Below, piece after piece: positions 46,891 to 59,097 of a DNA stretch of 64,000 bases. The position numbers were made by a program, and so were the translations under genes. Location of the stretch: the NCBI GenBank assembly GCA_035578175.1, contig JAQMRL010000003.1, forward strand, positions 87,460,469 through 87,524,468, read 5' to 3'. The notes beneath the pieces are model-generated. The model had not been told where the DNA came from and searched no databases. It was given only the letters and a program-made list of their open reading frames with translations. Position 1 is the first letter of the stretch; every line of letters begins with the position of its first letter. The DNA comes from Catonia carolina (Eukaryota; Arthropoda; Insecta; Hemiptera; Achilidae).

Positions 46891-46979
46891 ACTACCCTTA
46901 TTCTTGTGCTATATGTATGTTACAATTTAAAGTCAAACGTTATTTAAATAGACACATGTTATCTAAACATAAAAGTTGA
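46881..46979 (+). pseudogene. Untranslated seventh-finger remnant of cassette 8
   Basis: Sequence after the frameshift is identical or nearly identical to the seventh finger of cassette 7 (through CATAAAAGTTGA) but lies out of frame behind a TAG. The perfect conservation shows the frameshift is recent. Confidence 0.9.
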
Positions 46980-47247
46980 TTTATTGCTATTTTATATAAT
47001 ACAGTTAACAATTTATTTGTATATAGAACTAATAAATATTTTAATTACTTTGAATTTTGAAAATGCTTCTCATACCTTTATCGAATTCTCAAAAGTATGC
47101 TGATAGATTGTAAAGAGATATTATTGTATTAATTTCTGGAGCCTGTTTGTATTTATGCTTGTTATTAAGAAGTAAATAATAATGATTCAAGTTATATTTT
47201 TGCCATATTATAAATTTTTTATTGTACATTTTCAAGGATTTGTTCGT

Positions 47248-47689
47248 AGGTTATTCCTTAGATTGTACCATAGGTTATTCCAGTTACATAAAAATGGTAT
47301 TTTATGGGTTATGAAATGGCGCATGTTTACGTGTTAAAATTTTCAGATCCTAGTCTGCTTGGAATCGAACATGTAACCTTAGCATGGCAAACTTTGTATC
47401 ACAAAGATAGTCATCATGAATTCTGTAAAAATAAATAGAGCAAATCGTATAAATCTTGATTTTGATGTAGATGATTTTATTGGTTTAATTAATAACAGTG
47501 AAAGTACCTAATGCGAAGCAGATTTTATGACAAACTGATAATTTTGTAGTGCGTTTAATACAAAAACCATGCTGGTTTGTTTTTTAGCAAGTTTTTTATT
47601 ATTCACAGTTTTAGTGTGTATATGTGTATTAAAACATGTAGTATGTTGATATAAAAAGAAGAAATTATTGAGCTGCCCTTTGATTTCAG
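47248..47689. other. Spacer before cassette 9
   Basis: Non-coding. Its 3' end, CCTTTGATTTCAG, is the acceptor of the next cassette. Confidence 0.5.
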
Positions 47690-48572
47690 GAAAGCTTGTG
47701 TATCCAACCAATCCGTGCTATTAAAGTCACTAGAGGAAAGAAAAATAAAATCACATAGCTCATCTAAATCAAGAAATAAAGTGTTAAATAAATTCAAGTT
47801 AAATAGGTCTAAACAGATTTCCGTTAAGGAAACAAACATAATTTTAAAACGTAATAATTTCGATGATCAGTTGGACAATAATGTAGAGTTGTCAGAAAAT
47901 AGGGTATTGAGTAGCGAAACTGACGTACCACGTAATTTGAACGATTGTTCTCTTTCAACAACAGATCAGTGTTCAAATATATTCCAGTGTCATTTGTGTG
48001 CGTCAGTCTTAAAGAATGAACACGGGTTACAGACACATTTAAAAGAAGTGCATAGCGACAAAAAAATACATATGTGCCATATATGCGCAAAAGCATTTGA
48101 TAGAAAATCTAGGTTGAAGCGACATATAGAACATTTTCATATGGGTGTTAGAAATCACGCGTGTGATACCTGTGGTAAAAAATTTTCTGAAAGACATTTT
48201 CTTGAACATCATAAACGAATACATAAAAACGAACGCCCATACGTTTGTGAGTTTTGCGGTAAAACTTTTATTCAATCGAGTTCTTTATATTATCATCGTA
48301 AATATCATGCAGATGATTTTCCATATTCTTGTGACATTTGCGGTAAAAAGTTTAAAGTGAAATATGCTGTTAAAAATCATAAATTGGTACATACTGGAGA
48401 GAAACCCTTCCTTTGTGATATTTGTCCGAAATGTTTTAGTTCTCGACACGAGTTGAAACGGCACAAGGAAACCCATAATGTTGATTATCCATATTCATGT
48501 GATATTTGTCATATACCTTTCAAAGTAAAATGTTACCTGAAAAGGCATATGTTATCAAAACATAAAACATGA
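47690..48572 (+). CDS. Alternative 3' terminal exon 9: seven-finger C2H2 cassette
   Basis: Acceptor CCTTTGATTTCAG|G; joined protein R-KACVSNQSVLLKSLEERK with a basic, Ser/Asn-rich linker. No ATG occurs in frame before the fingers, so an upstream exon is required. Fingers (47985-48570): CHLCASVL (Leu in place of the usual Phe), CHICAKAF with helix DRKSRLKRH, CDTCGKKF followed by KNERP instead of TGERP, CEFCGKTF, CDICGKKF then TGEKP, CDICPKCF, and CDICHIPF with FKVKCYL. It is the nearest relative of cassettes 7 and 8. Stop TGA; AATAAA at 48840. Predicted nuclear DNA-binding isoform. Confidence 0.87.
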
Positions 48573-51500
48573 TTTAATTTTTTTAAGATTTAGTTTATAA
48601 AATAATCTAGCCTTCGTTTCAAAATACTTACTATTATTATTTCATTGCATAACACATTTCTAATCCAAGTTCTCTCCCACATTCATATCTGCCAATTCCT
48701 AACTTGTTGTGCGTAATTTTAATTATAAAAGCAGTAGTTACTTGGCCAATAGTTTTTCTTGTTCTGTTCACCGTATTAGGGAGGAGTCCACTCAAAATTT
48801 TTAGTATTCTCTTTTGATAAGTAATCTGTTTTGCAAGTGAATAAACATTAAATTTTAAATTTTTTCATATAAAAAAATGTTAATATTGTTCACTACAACC
48901 CATAATATAAGGGGCGAAAGGGGGAAAATCATATCTTCCTTATTTGCTTATAACTTAGTTAATTTAGGGGTACAGACCTGGTTTTTATGTCAAAATAATC
49001 AGAAAATTATGCTCTTTTTTTAAGGTTCCATTTATAAATTTAACTTTACAATGGAAGGAAAATTATTTTTTTAAATATTTTCCCCAAAAAATACAGATAA
49101 GGTCATTATTCTTTAATTTTTTAAAAACTCCTATAATAAGTTTCAACATGGCCAACCTACAAATAAATGAGCAATAAATTCTGAATACAGTGGGAAAAAA
49201 ATCATCAAGATAGCATTTATATAAAGAAAGTTATAAGGATTTTATCATGAAGAAAACCTGAAATACTAAATGCCAAGAAAATTGAATGTAAAGTTTCACT
49301 TACAATTACACTTACACCGATTATGTAAGATAATGTTTTACAAATTTCTAGTTATCGTACATATAAAAACAAAATATATTGCTGGATTAAGAAAATTCTG
49401 AAGTTTTGTAATCAACAAAAAAAATTTTTGATTATTTTTTAATTTTTAGAGATAAAACTGGGTAGACTCCCCCTTTTTTATTTTATCTTTTATTTCATTT
49501 TAAATAAAAATATTAAAATTCACCAGAAATGGTCAAAGAATAAGTAAGAACCTTTAGCAATTGAGAAGTACTTTCATGGCTTTGCCACAAGGTCAATTAC
49601 ACATTTTAACATCTGTTAAATTTATTTTATCAGAGATGTAAACCTCTCTATGTCACGACAATTATAAGAATAATTTTATAATTAAAAATTTACCTAGTTA
49701 GTTCTGCCAACTTAATCAAGTAGCTGTTTTCGTACTCTGTTTGCATATTTATTAATTTAAACTTCTTTTTTAATTTATGTATGTAAAATTTTTCCAGTGT
49801 ATCAACTTCTATATTTTTGTTATTCATTTCTAATACTTCCAAATTATTTTCTATATTGCTTATAGTGTGCTTTGAATTAATAAAGTGTTCAGTAACGTAG
49901 GAAAAATTTATTCCTTTTTGTAATTATTACTCTGTAGTGTTCAGAAAATGTCTTCCTGAACCATCTATTGGTTTTACCAACATAAATTCTTTCTCAATCA
50001 TTATAATTTATTTTATAAATACCGGGTAGGTTGTATTTATTGTATTGCTGTATTTTTTCTTGTAAATGATGTTATAAGGTGTTTTTTTAAATAAAAACTT
50101 CACTAAATGATGGATGTACGCTACAATTTTTTTTATTACAGTTTTTTATACCATTTAAATTTTTTTTAATTGTACTAGATTAAAAAGTAGTATGAGATGT
50201 AAAATTTATTAAAAACTTTTTTGTGTGATACTTTTTTTAAGCACAGTCCTGTGTGCAGCCTTGATTTTTTTTAGTTTTTATATCACATGTTTGTTTGTTG
50301 TATCAACTGCACCAATGTTGGTAAAAAATTGTTAAAAGTATTCCTGTTCATTTACTGGTCTTTGGTTAATTGAAGAAATTTCTTTTCGAATTACTGTCGT
50401 ATAACAGATGTACAGTAACGTAATGTTAAATATGCTCAGTGGATACCATATTGTTTTTACTTTGGTATAAGCTTAATTTTATTTATTGTCACAATATAAA
50501 AACTAACATTGACTCAATTAGTTGAATTGGTGGAAAAGAGTGCAATCTGTGGAAAATTGTAGTAACTATCTTCAAGAATAGATGTGATAGTTTCAAACAT
50601 GAAAAAGGACTGTTTTTGGTCAGTCAGGAGATCTCCGCCATAGGACCTCAAAGGGTTAAGTAGATTTAGATTTCAGTAGCTATGTGTAAGCATTAAAAGA
50701 TTTCTAGCTATTTTTGTAATTATTTACTTGTCATGGTTAATATATTTTCATTCTCTGAAATAAACAATAATTTTTGAAGTGTGATGACAAGTTTGGAAAT
50801 GTTTTTTTTTAATTTTTTGTAAATTACCGTTAATAGAGGATTAAGCTATAGATTAATTACTAGATCTCAAGTCAATATAATAGATCCAGTTAGTATTTAT
50901 TTTCAATGTAGATGGTATATTAAATGGTCCAGTTTAAAAAATGATTTTTTTTTCTTTACAATGTTGAACGTCAATAATACATGGCACATTTAATTCTTGG
51001 TTTGTTGAATCATGTTTTTTGATGTACCATGTAACTCAATGACAGATTATGACAAGTCAGATTCGCTGCCATTTAAAATACTATGGCGAATTTGACAAGC
51101 GGGACTTGTTTTTCCCATCCCTTTACTATCTTTGACGATAACAGCTCGCTGTATATTTTAATGTAATTTTGGTTATTTGTAAAAGTTCTGAGGGGGTCTG
51201 TAGATTTCGGTATCAGTTTAGATCTGACGTGTATGTATTTAGTTTGTGTGATTTCTGTTGGTGGTGTATAAACTAATGGTGTCATGTGCATTTCATTGTT
51301 TACAAAATGAATTTGGATATAATATTGCAAACAAAATAACTGAAGAGTTATTATTATTAATTTAATGATGATGAAGATTTTGAAATTAAAATTTTACATT
51401 TGAATCTAATCATCAAATAAAAAAAGAAATTATTTTTCTTTAATTTTAAGTGTTTTTTTCACACAAAAATGTAAAATAAAAAATAGTCATTTAGAACAAA

Positions 51501-52771
51501 ATAAATCATCAAAAAAATAGATCATTTGAATTGGTTATTGAAACGTTGAGTGCAGATTTGCTGTGTGAAATTAAAGAACATTGGCAATGTTTCAGAATTT
51601 AAAGCTATTATGAATTTAAATTTGGGAAGAAATCAAAAGTGAAATCAGTTTTATTACTTGCGTATTGCTCATAAATTTATGGATGTGAGATTTGGAGACT
51701 GTCAAAGAAAATTGGTACAAAAACTAAGGCTCATTGTAAAAGCAGTGGTTAAAAGCATTTCAAGAATCACTAGATGGGATAAGAAAATCAAAACATGGAT
51801 AGAGGAGAAAACAAAGTGGAAGACACATGAATAACTAAAATAAAATAAAATTGGATCGATCTCTTAGTACAAACTATAAAAGGTAAACATTAAAGTTATT
51901 GAATGGGTATCTGAGAGAATACAAGGAAGACCACCACACAGTTGGGATGCAAAATTTAGGAAGATATGTGAAGGAACAACTAGGCAGAAAATTGCAAGAA
52001 AAAGAAGAGAATAGGAAAGGATAACAAAAGTTTATTTGTGAATGATATATCAGGATTATAGATATTTTTGTATTACTATCTAATAAAAATTCTAATTTCT
52101 TCAACCTTCAAATTATCACAGCAAATAGCCGAATTGCTTAAAAACAAGTTGTATAATTTAGTTCTAAATTTTTGTGAAAAAAAAATTGTAATGTTTGCTT
52201 ACACTTACAAAAATGATTAAACTGGACAAAACAAATATAGGACCTCTATAATAAGAGAACTTATCCAGAAGAGACAAAAGTTATGAAATAAAAAAGAATT
52301 ATAATATACAGGCTGATGGAATATAACTTTATAATTGCATAAATTTATTCAATCTCCATTTGAATATTGGATGGAAAAGTTTTCATGTTAGTACAATCTA
52401 AAAAGTATGTTAATTGATTATTTTCATCTGTCATGACTACAAAATTTGAACTTTTTTTCTTTGATGATTGATCATATATCCAGAATTTTTCAGTTCTTTT
52501 AGTTTACCGTATGCAGGAAATTTATGAACTTACAAATAATTTTTACCTCTAATGTTGTGAGTAAACATGTAACTTTTTATTGGAAATTTGTTACTGTTTC
52601 GATATAGAATGATTAAATAAATATAATTCTATCAAGGATAAGAGAACTGCTCTCTGAAGTTAAATAACCATTTAGATTTATGAGTAGTTGATATATCTAA
52701 TTGTTTTTTTATAGTTTTATAAATATCATTAAGTTTTTTGGAGATATTACCAAAATCGAATCTGATTTCAG
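48573..52771. other. 4.2-kb spacer between cassettes 9 and 10
   Basis: Very AT-rich. It includes a LINE relic (51670-52035). Elsewhere no gene, repeat family or transposon terminus is recognised. The minus-strand frames at 51073-51330 and 51874-52104 show no domain. Confidence 0.5.
51670..52035 (+). mobile_element. LINE 3' relic
   Basis: Broken frames contain YGCEIWRLSKKI (near 51690; cf. the 'YG.ETW.L' motif after reverse transcriptase) and VIEWVSERIQGRPPHSWD (near 51895-51950; cf. the 'GRP..RW.D' block near the C-terminus of many insect LINEs). Frameshifts and stops throughout. Confidence 0.65.
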
Positions 52772-53618
52772 GAAAGATCGTTCAATCAAAACCGTGAAGC
52801 ATGTTCAGTCTCAAATTAAAAGGAATTTTTCTCAAAAGAAAACACAGTTGATTATTAAATCAAAAGTTAAGCGTGCAAATATAAAATTGAAGTTCAAAAA
52901 GAAAGAAATGGGTAATTTAAAAAATGTTGAAACAAATCGTGAACTTGATTGCGATATCTTGGATCAAGGAGTAGGATGTGTTGATGTGAAATCTGAGGAA
53001 TTTGAATGCGATATCTGTAATGCTAAATATAAAAGAAAAGATTCTCTACGAAGACATATACAGAGCCATGAAGGAGTGAAATCGCGTACTTATATGTGCC
53101 ATATCTGCGGTAAATCATTTGGTAACCCTGGTAGTCTGTACTATCATGTAAATAATTTTCACCTCGGCATAAAGAAGTACAGTTGTAATGTTTGCGGTAA
53201 TAAATTTTCTCAAAAAATTTTTCTGACAGATCATTTACGATTGCATTCTGAAGAGAAGAATTTCATGTGTGAATTATGTGGAAAATTATTCAAACAACCA
53301 CGTGCTCTTTTTATTCATAAACGAACACACACTAACATATTTCCATTTACATGCGATACTTGTTCTCAAAAATTTAGGACTCGTCAACATCTTAACAATC
53401 ATATTGTCTCCCATACAGGCGAGAAAAATTATTTCTGCAACATCTGTCAAAAATCATTTAGTCGTAGTTATGATCTGAAAAGACATACTTCTATCCACAA
53501 TGAAGAAAGTCCACATTCATGCAGCATTTGTCATTTGAGTTTTAAAGTGAAACGTTACTTACGAAATCATATGAAGACGAAACATAAGACTGGTTTTTTA
53601 AAGGATACTATTACATAA
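52772..53618 (+). CDS. Alternative 3' terminal exon 10: seven-finger C2H2 cassette
   Basis: Acceptor GAATCTGATTTCAG|G; joined protein R-KDRSIKTVKHVQSQIKRN and a Lys-rich linker. Fingers (53005-53590): CDICNAKY, CHICGKSF (NFHLG), CNVCGNKF followed by SEEKN rather than TGE.P, CELCGKLF, CDTCSQKF then TGEKN, CNICQKSF, and CSICHLSF with FKVKRYL and NHMKTKHK. An in-frame ATG at 52701 would read through the acceptor (MFFYSFINIIKFF..., hydrophobic and unlike other cassettes), so it is more likely intron. Stop TAA; AATAAA at 53711. Confidence 0.87.
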
Positions 53619-56313
53619 TTTGAGTGTAAAATGTTCGTTATTAAACATTAAAATATAAGAAATTTTTTTGGAGTAACAGTAGGATATCTTTTTAATTTAT
53701 TATTACCATTAATAAAGAATCTTACGTGTAATAATGTGGTGTGACATGTGTAAATGAAATTCTGTTAATCTCTGCACTTTCAATGGATATTGATTTATTG
53801 AATTTCTTTTTAACCCTCGTGTTGTTGTTTAGGTCATCAGCCGAAAGGCTGGTTTGAACCTGTGGAGGTTTTACTTTATAAAACAAGAAGTGAGGTGGTT
53901 TACCTATGCCTTCCTCACTGAGTGGAGGAAAAATACGCTTATCAGCATGCCGGGGCCCTCTGAAAAGCACATATTTTTCATTCTGCAAATGACACCTTCA
54001 CTTCATTCACCACATAGTCTGGCTGTATAATGAACTTCATTACTTTCAGAGGAGACAACTCTGATTAGTGTCTTTTGCACCTCTACCTCTTCTGTTCTTA
54101 AATGATTCAGTCATTTAATTGGCTGACCATGTTATAAGAAACAGAACTATTTATTTTAGCCCTGCAACAAACAGATTGAGTGTAAATAATTTGACAATCC
54201 ACCTGTCTGTTATGGGCAGTTTTAACCCTCATAATGCCAAAAAGCCGATTTAGGTGATTTGAACTTTACGAAAGATTACCTTTACCGATGACATCAGCTC
54301 TTCAGCTGATGTTATCGGCTCTTCATGTATCGCTCTGTATTTTGAATATTTCTCTATAGATTGCACTCATATTTTAAATATAGTAGTTTATGCGTCTATC
54401 TAATAATGTATTGTGTATTAGCTGAACATATCGATTGTTTTAATTCTTACAAACATCAATAGTTTTGAATACATCAACAGCAATGTTTGTTTCGGTTACA
54501 GCTGTTCCCAGTGTGACTTGTAAGATTTTGGTATGGTGTGTTTGTTTGGTATGGGTAATTATTGTTATTTTGCAGTTTTAAAAGTAAAGAAAGGCCTTTC
54601 TTATGATAGAAATGAAAAAATAAATAAAAACATATTAAGACTTCTTCCCAACACTTAAGAAAATAAATATTTTTATCTAGTTAAAAAAAGTTTTTAGCTT
54701 CGAATTTATTGAAACTATTAAAAAAAATTTCCATCACTACTTATATGAGAAGAAATTGCAGAATTTAAGGTAAAAATGATACTAAAAGTTTTTTCCTCTA
54801 TCAATTCTGAAATTTTTTACAATTTTTCAAAATTATCTGTTAAAATAATGGGATTTTAGCTTGACATTCTTTGGACTAGTAGGTACAGGCAGTCTAGCAG
54901 TGTAATATTTATTCTCGAGTAACAATCTGTAGTAATTTCTAAATGTAATAATAATGTCTTAGACCAGAGTAAGAAATTTTTTAACTTTTTTTTGCTAACG
55001 GTGGGTGTATTATTTTAGAAAAATAATATAAATATATTATAAAAAATGTTAAAGTCATGGTGTAATACTGGTGTTAATATTATTGACAGATAGGAAGATT
55101 TTCAAAACAAGACGTCCTTCTTTTGTTTTAAAATATTTATTTGATATGAAATGTAAAAATGAATATAATCAACTTTTCTTTTACTTTTCTGTATGATTTA
55201 CAAAATTGATAAGCATTTGTTCCAGTGGTACATAAGTTTGTCGATTGCCTCTCTGTAGAAATTTCAAAAAAATTTGTGTGAAAAGTTTTGACTGTTTTTC
55301 TTTTTTCATTTTTTTGTTGTTGACAAAATGAATTCATACGAGATATGCCTTCAGCTTCCCAAACAAACGAAAATCAATTGGGACTGTATGCAGTATTGGT
55401 CTTAATTTCTCAACTGTAGGATTGTAAAAGCGAGACAATTTTGTTGTATGCAAGCATACATTGTCACGGGAAATGTTGCATGAAAGTTTTCGTGGGTGCA
55501 TGTTTTTAAGTGTCAAGTTTTTCGAGAGTAAGTTTGTAATAATCAGCATTAACAGCAGCTCTCTGCTCTAAAATATCTATTATAATAATACTCTTGTAGT
55601 ACCAGAAATTTCTTGGATGTAAATTGAGAAAGGAGCCATCATTATGACAAGCTCTCTTTCTGGATTGAAAAATCCTATTTAGTCATACTGTAATCTGTTC
55701 TTGCAATACACAAGATTTTTATACAAAGCTAGTATTAATAACTATTTATGACTTGTTTTATCTAGAACCCCATAAAAAATATTATGTCTTTAAAAAAACA
55801 AAATCCCTAATTTTGTAGTTTATCAAAATTACAGGTTCTGTAGTTTATTATCAGTACAAACTTCAAATAGGAATTTCATTTTTTTGTTGTTAAGTAAATA
55901 TTGAATTAACATATTTATGATGTAGCCCAGGATGTGCTGAATAAAGTGGATTTCTTTCAAGTCTGCAACAACCTAAAAAAAAGTTACTGCATTTATCCCA
56001 AATGCTTGTGGTCACCATAGGAAAAAAACCCGTGATTGTTTAAAAAGAAAATAAAAAAAAATTAAGTTTTGAATTCCTTTACCATTAGAATCATACCTGT
56101 AAAAATTTTTAACAAAAAATAAAAATTCTGGATTAACTAATCTTTTATTTTCTGGATCATTTAATATAGATTGACTAAAGAAAGCTTGACACTAAAAAAT
56201 TTATCAGTTTTGTATGATTAGTTTCATCTCATTCAAGTATAATTCTTAAATTATTTTATTGGAAAACAATTTAGGAAGAAGAAATGATAGCAAATCACAT
56301 TTTGATTTTTCAG
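53619..56313. other. Spacer between cassettes 10 and 11
   Basis: Contains family-B repeat copy 5 (53822-54222). The rest is AT-rich with no recognised gene. Minus-strand frames at 55137-55549 show no domain. Confidence 0.5.
53822..54222 (+). repeat. Interspersed repeat family B, copy 5
   Basis: GTTGTTTAGGTCATCAGCCG... GGCCCTCTGAAAAGCACAT... CCACCTGTCTGTTATGGGCA. Confidence 0.88.
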
Positions 56314-57289
56314 GAAAGGTCATTCAGTCAAAGAAGATATTATTGACAATCTATCAGAAAACGAAAATGTATCGGTTGAATCAAATGTTCAGATTTTAAT
56401 AAAAAAAAATTCTCAAAAGAAACGACGTAATAAGAAAGCAAAAATGAAATCGAATAAAAGAGTTAAAGGAAATGTTACTAAGATAGTTCCATTGAAATAT
56501 GACAAGGCTGAAATAAAATTGAAGATTCAGAGTCATGGTGGTGATTCAGATAAAATGAACCATAAAAACTTGAAACATGATGTTATTAATGATATCAGTT
56601 TGAAGGAAGTAGATGAGGACGTACCTGAAAGTTTTGAATGTGCAATGTGCGGTGTTAAGTATTCGAGAAAAAGCGTATTGATTCGTCATATACGTAGGCA
56701 CAGTGGTGCAAACAAAAGTATTTGCCATATTTGTGGTAAAGTACTTTCTAGTCCGAGCAGTTTAAAATACCACATAGATGAGCACCACGGTCGTAAGAAA
56801 GCAAGATCACATGTTTGTCATATTTGTGGTCGTAGTTTCACATGTAAACCATTTCTGGTTAACCATTTTAGATCTCATACTGGCGAACGACCATTTGTTT
56901 GTGAAGTCTGTGGAAAGGCATATGCTCATGCAGCTACACTGCATTGTCATCGTAAAATCCATGAAGATTATTTCCCATTCTCGTGTGAGATATGCAATAA
57001 AAAATTTCGGTCGAAATATCACCTCAAAAATCATAATTACACGCACACAAAAGAGAAAAATTTTCAGTGTGAAACCTGTCTTAAATGGTTCTCTCGTATC
57101 GAAGATAGAAACCGTCATAAACAAATTCATAATGAAGTTTTTCTTTATAAATGTGACATATGTATGTTACCATTTAAAGTAAAACGTTATTTACAATGGC
57201 ATATAAGAAAAAAACATAAAATAGGAGAAACAATTGAACCTCAGTTTTCTGAAGCTTTAACATCAGATTTCAATATGGCACCATTATAA
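56314..57289 (+). CDS. Alternative 3' terminal exon 11: seven-finger C2H2 cassette
   Basis: Acceptor CATTTTGATTTTTCAG|G. The frame is open from the acceptor for 43 codons (R-KGHSVKEDIIDNLSENENVS...) before the first ATG (56444), so the exon start is better supported than an ATG start. Very basic linker (KKKNSQKKRRNKKAKMKSNK). Fingers (56632-57220): CAMCGVKY, CHICGKVL (Leu for Phe), CHICGRSF then TGERP, CEVCGKAY, CEICNKKF then TKEKN, CETCLKWF, and CDICMLPF with FKVKRYL. A ~20-residue tail after the last finger (TIEPQFSEALTSDFNMAPL) is longer than in the other cassettes. Stop TAA; the nearest clear AATAAA is far downstream (57809). Confidence 0.87.
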
Positions 57290-57836
57290 TTTTATTACAG
57301 AAATTTTTCTATTTATGTTAACTTTTTTATACCACAAATATCTTTAAAGATATCAATAGTTTACTGTAAAGACTCCCTTCAAAGTTATCCAAAAAATCAG
57401 TTTATACCAGTCGATCAAAATAACCTTGTTTTTTATCTTTATGACTTAAGAGATGCAAAACAATAATCTCTTGGATAATTATGTATTTTTCAATCTATTC
57501 TATATTCTGAAAATTGATTTTACAAGATGTCAAACATTTTCTTGTGTATTTTGTAAACTTATATCAAGTAAAGAAACCACCAGTTACCCATTCAATGACT
57601 CCTACAGGATTAAAACAGTTCTTTGGGTTCTTTGGGATTAAACGGTTCTTTGGGTTCTTATGGATCCAACATCAGTTTTATACAAATGTGTCATGCCATT
57701 TATATGTACGTCTAGTAATCTAGTAAGAGTCATCTAATGTGTATTGGTGGTTCAGTATTTAACAGTAAAAAAAGGGTAAGTCAATCTGAACTATAATTTA
57801 TTTTTTGAAATAAATTATTATATTTAGACCATTAAT

Positions 57837-58170
57837 TGAAATATATATTTCTAACCACCAGAATACGGTAACATAAAACACTTACCAATGTTTATAGTGC
57901 TTTCGTGTATCTTGTACACATCTTCAGTAAATTAAAATTTATTTTACGTCAAAATTTAAAACTTCCTGCTCCTACCATGGTAGATAAGGAATAGTCGATT
58001 CTTATATTTAAAACAGTCTTGCCAACTTAATCAACTTAATTTTAGTTTTAAATTTTGACGTAAAATAAATTTTAATTTACTGAAGATGTGTACAGATACA
58101 CGAAAGCGCTATAAACATTGGTAAGTGTTTTATGTTACCGTATTCTGGTGGTTAGAAATATATATTTCAA
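57837..58170. mobile_element. Foldback MITE, compact copy
   Basis: Long near-perfect inverted arms: TTGAAATATATATTTCTAAC at the left and its complement ending at 58170. Inner arms share ACATCTTCAGTAAATTAAAA / TTTTAATTTACTGAAGATGT. The same family as 20828-21605 (shared CACTTACCAAT...ATAGTGCTTTCGTG and TACCATGGTAGATAAGGA). Non-coding. Confidence 0.88.
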
Positions 58171-59097
58171 TTTTAAATAATACGGCTGTTTAAAAATTCT
58201 ACATAGGATGTTTGATAAAATAATTAGACCATTAAATATCTCCCAATCAAATCAGTTTTCATTTCTTAGGTTTCAACATATTTAAAAAACTTGTGATCAT
58301 GTAGTATTTTATTAAAATATATGACAGTGTATCTAATGTTATTTTCTGTAGTATATTTTATAATGCGAGGTTTTTTAAACTGTGTAATAAAAATATTGCG
58401 CGCGGCAAAATTTATTGGTCACGTATAATTTTTTAAAAAATGTACTTATATAATAAATTTTTGGAGCTCAATTCTAGAAAAATACTTGTCCATGATTTAA
58501 GAAAGGAACATAAGCTCAAAAAAATTGTTGATTTTTGCACCGGATTTTTTTTTTTAAATTTTACACACCCTCAGACAGTTTTTTTGGTTAAAACTTTATG
58601 TATATCTCTACATTCTGCATTAGTCTTGAAATAGTTATATACTAAATTCAGGTTTTACCATTTATTATAATCGATTACAGAAATGAATTGCATTTTTGTA
58701 TAAATATATTTATATAAATATTTTATTACTGTAAATATATTATATATAATATCCATATGTAATGGTTATTTTTATTAATAAATTTTTATTTAAAAATACT
58801 CTGAACTGTGTTTTGTTATAACCTAGAAAATTATTAAGATGAGACGTAAATTTTTTAAAAGAAAACCACCAAGGAGGAATAGTTAATGTTCATTCTAAAA
58901 ACATTTTTGTTAGGACGTCTTCTGGTTTATTTTAAATTTTATTAGACATCATTAAATATTTACTGAAATTTACAAAATCAATTGCTTCCTCAATTTAGTT
59001 GTTTCCTTTTTGTATGTCATCTGATTACATCAAGGCGTTTATGTAATTAACATGTGAAGAATTTTTTGTGTTTGTTAATTCCTTTTGTCTTTATTAC

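Larger units (their letters stand above)
45030..47247 (+). repeat. Segmental duplication, copy 2 (carries frameshifted cassette 8)
   Basis: Second copy of 41960-44138, in the same orientation, ending at the same ATTTTCAAGGATTTGTTCG. It lacks the segment holding the family-B repeat. Confidence 0.93.
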
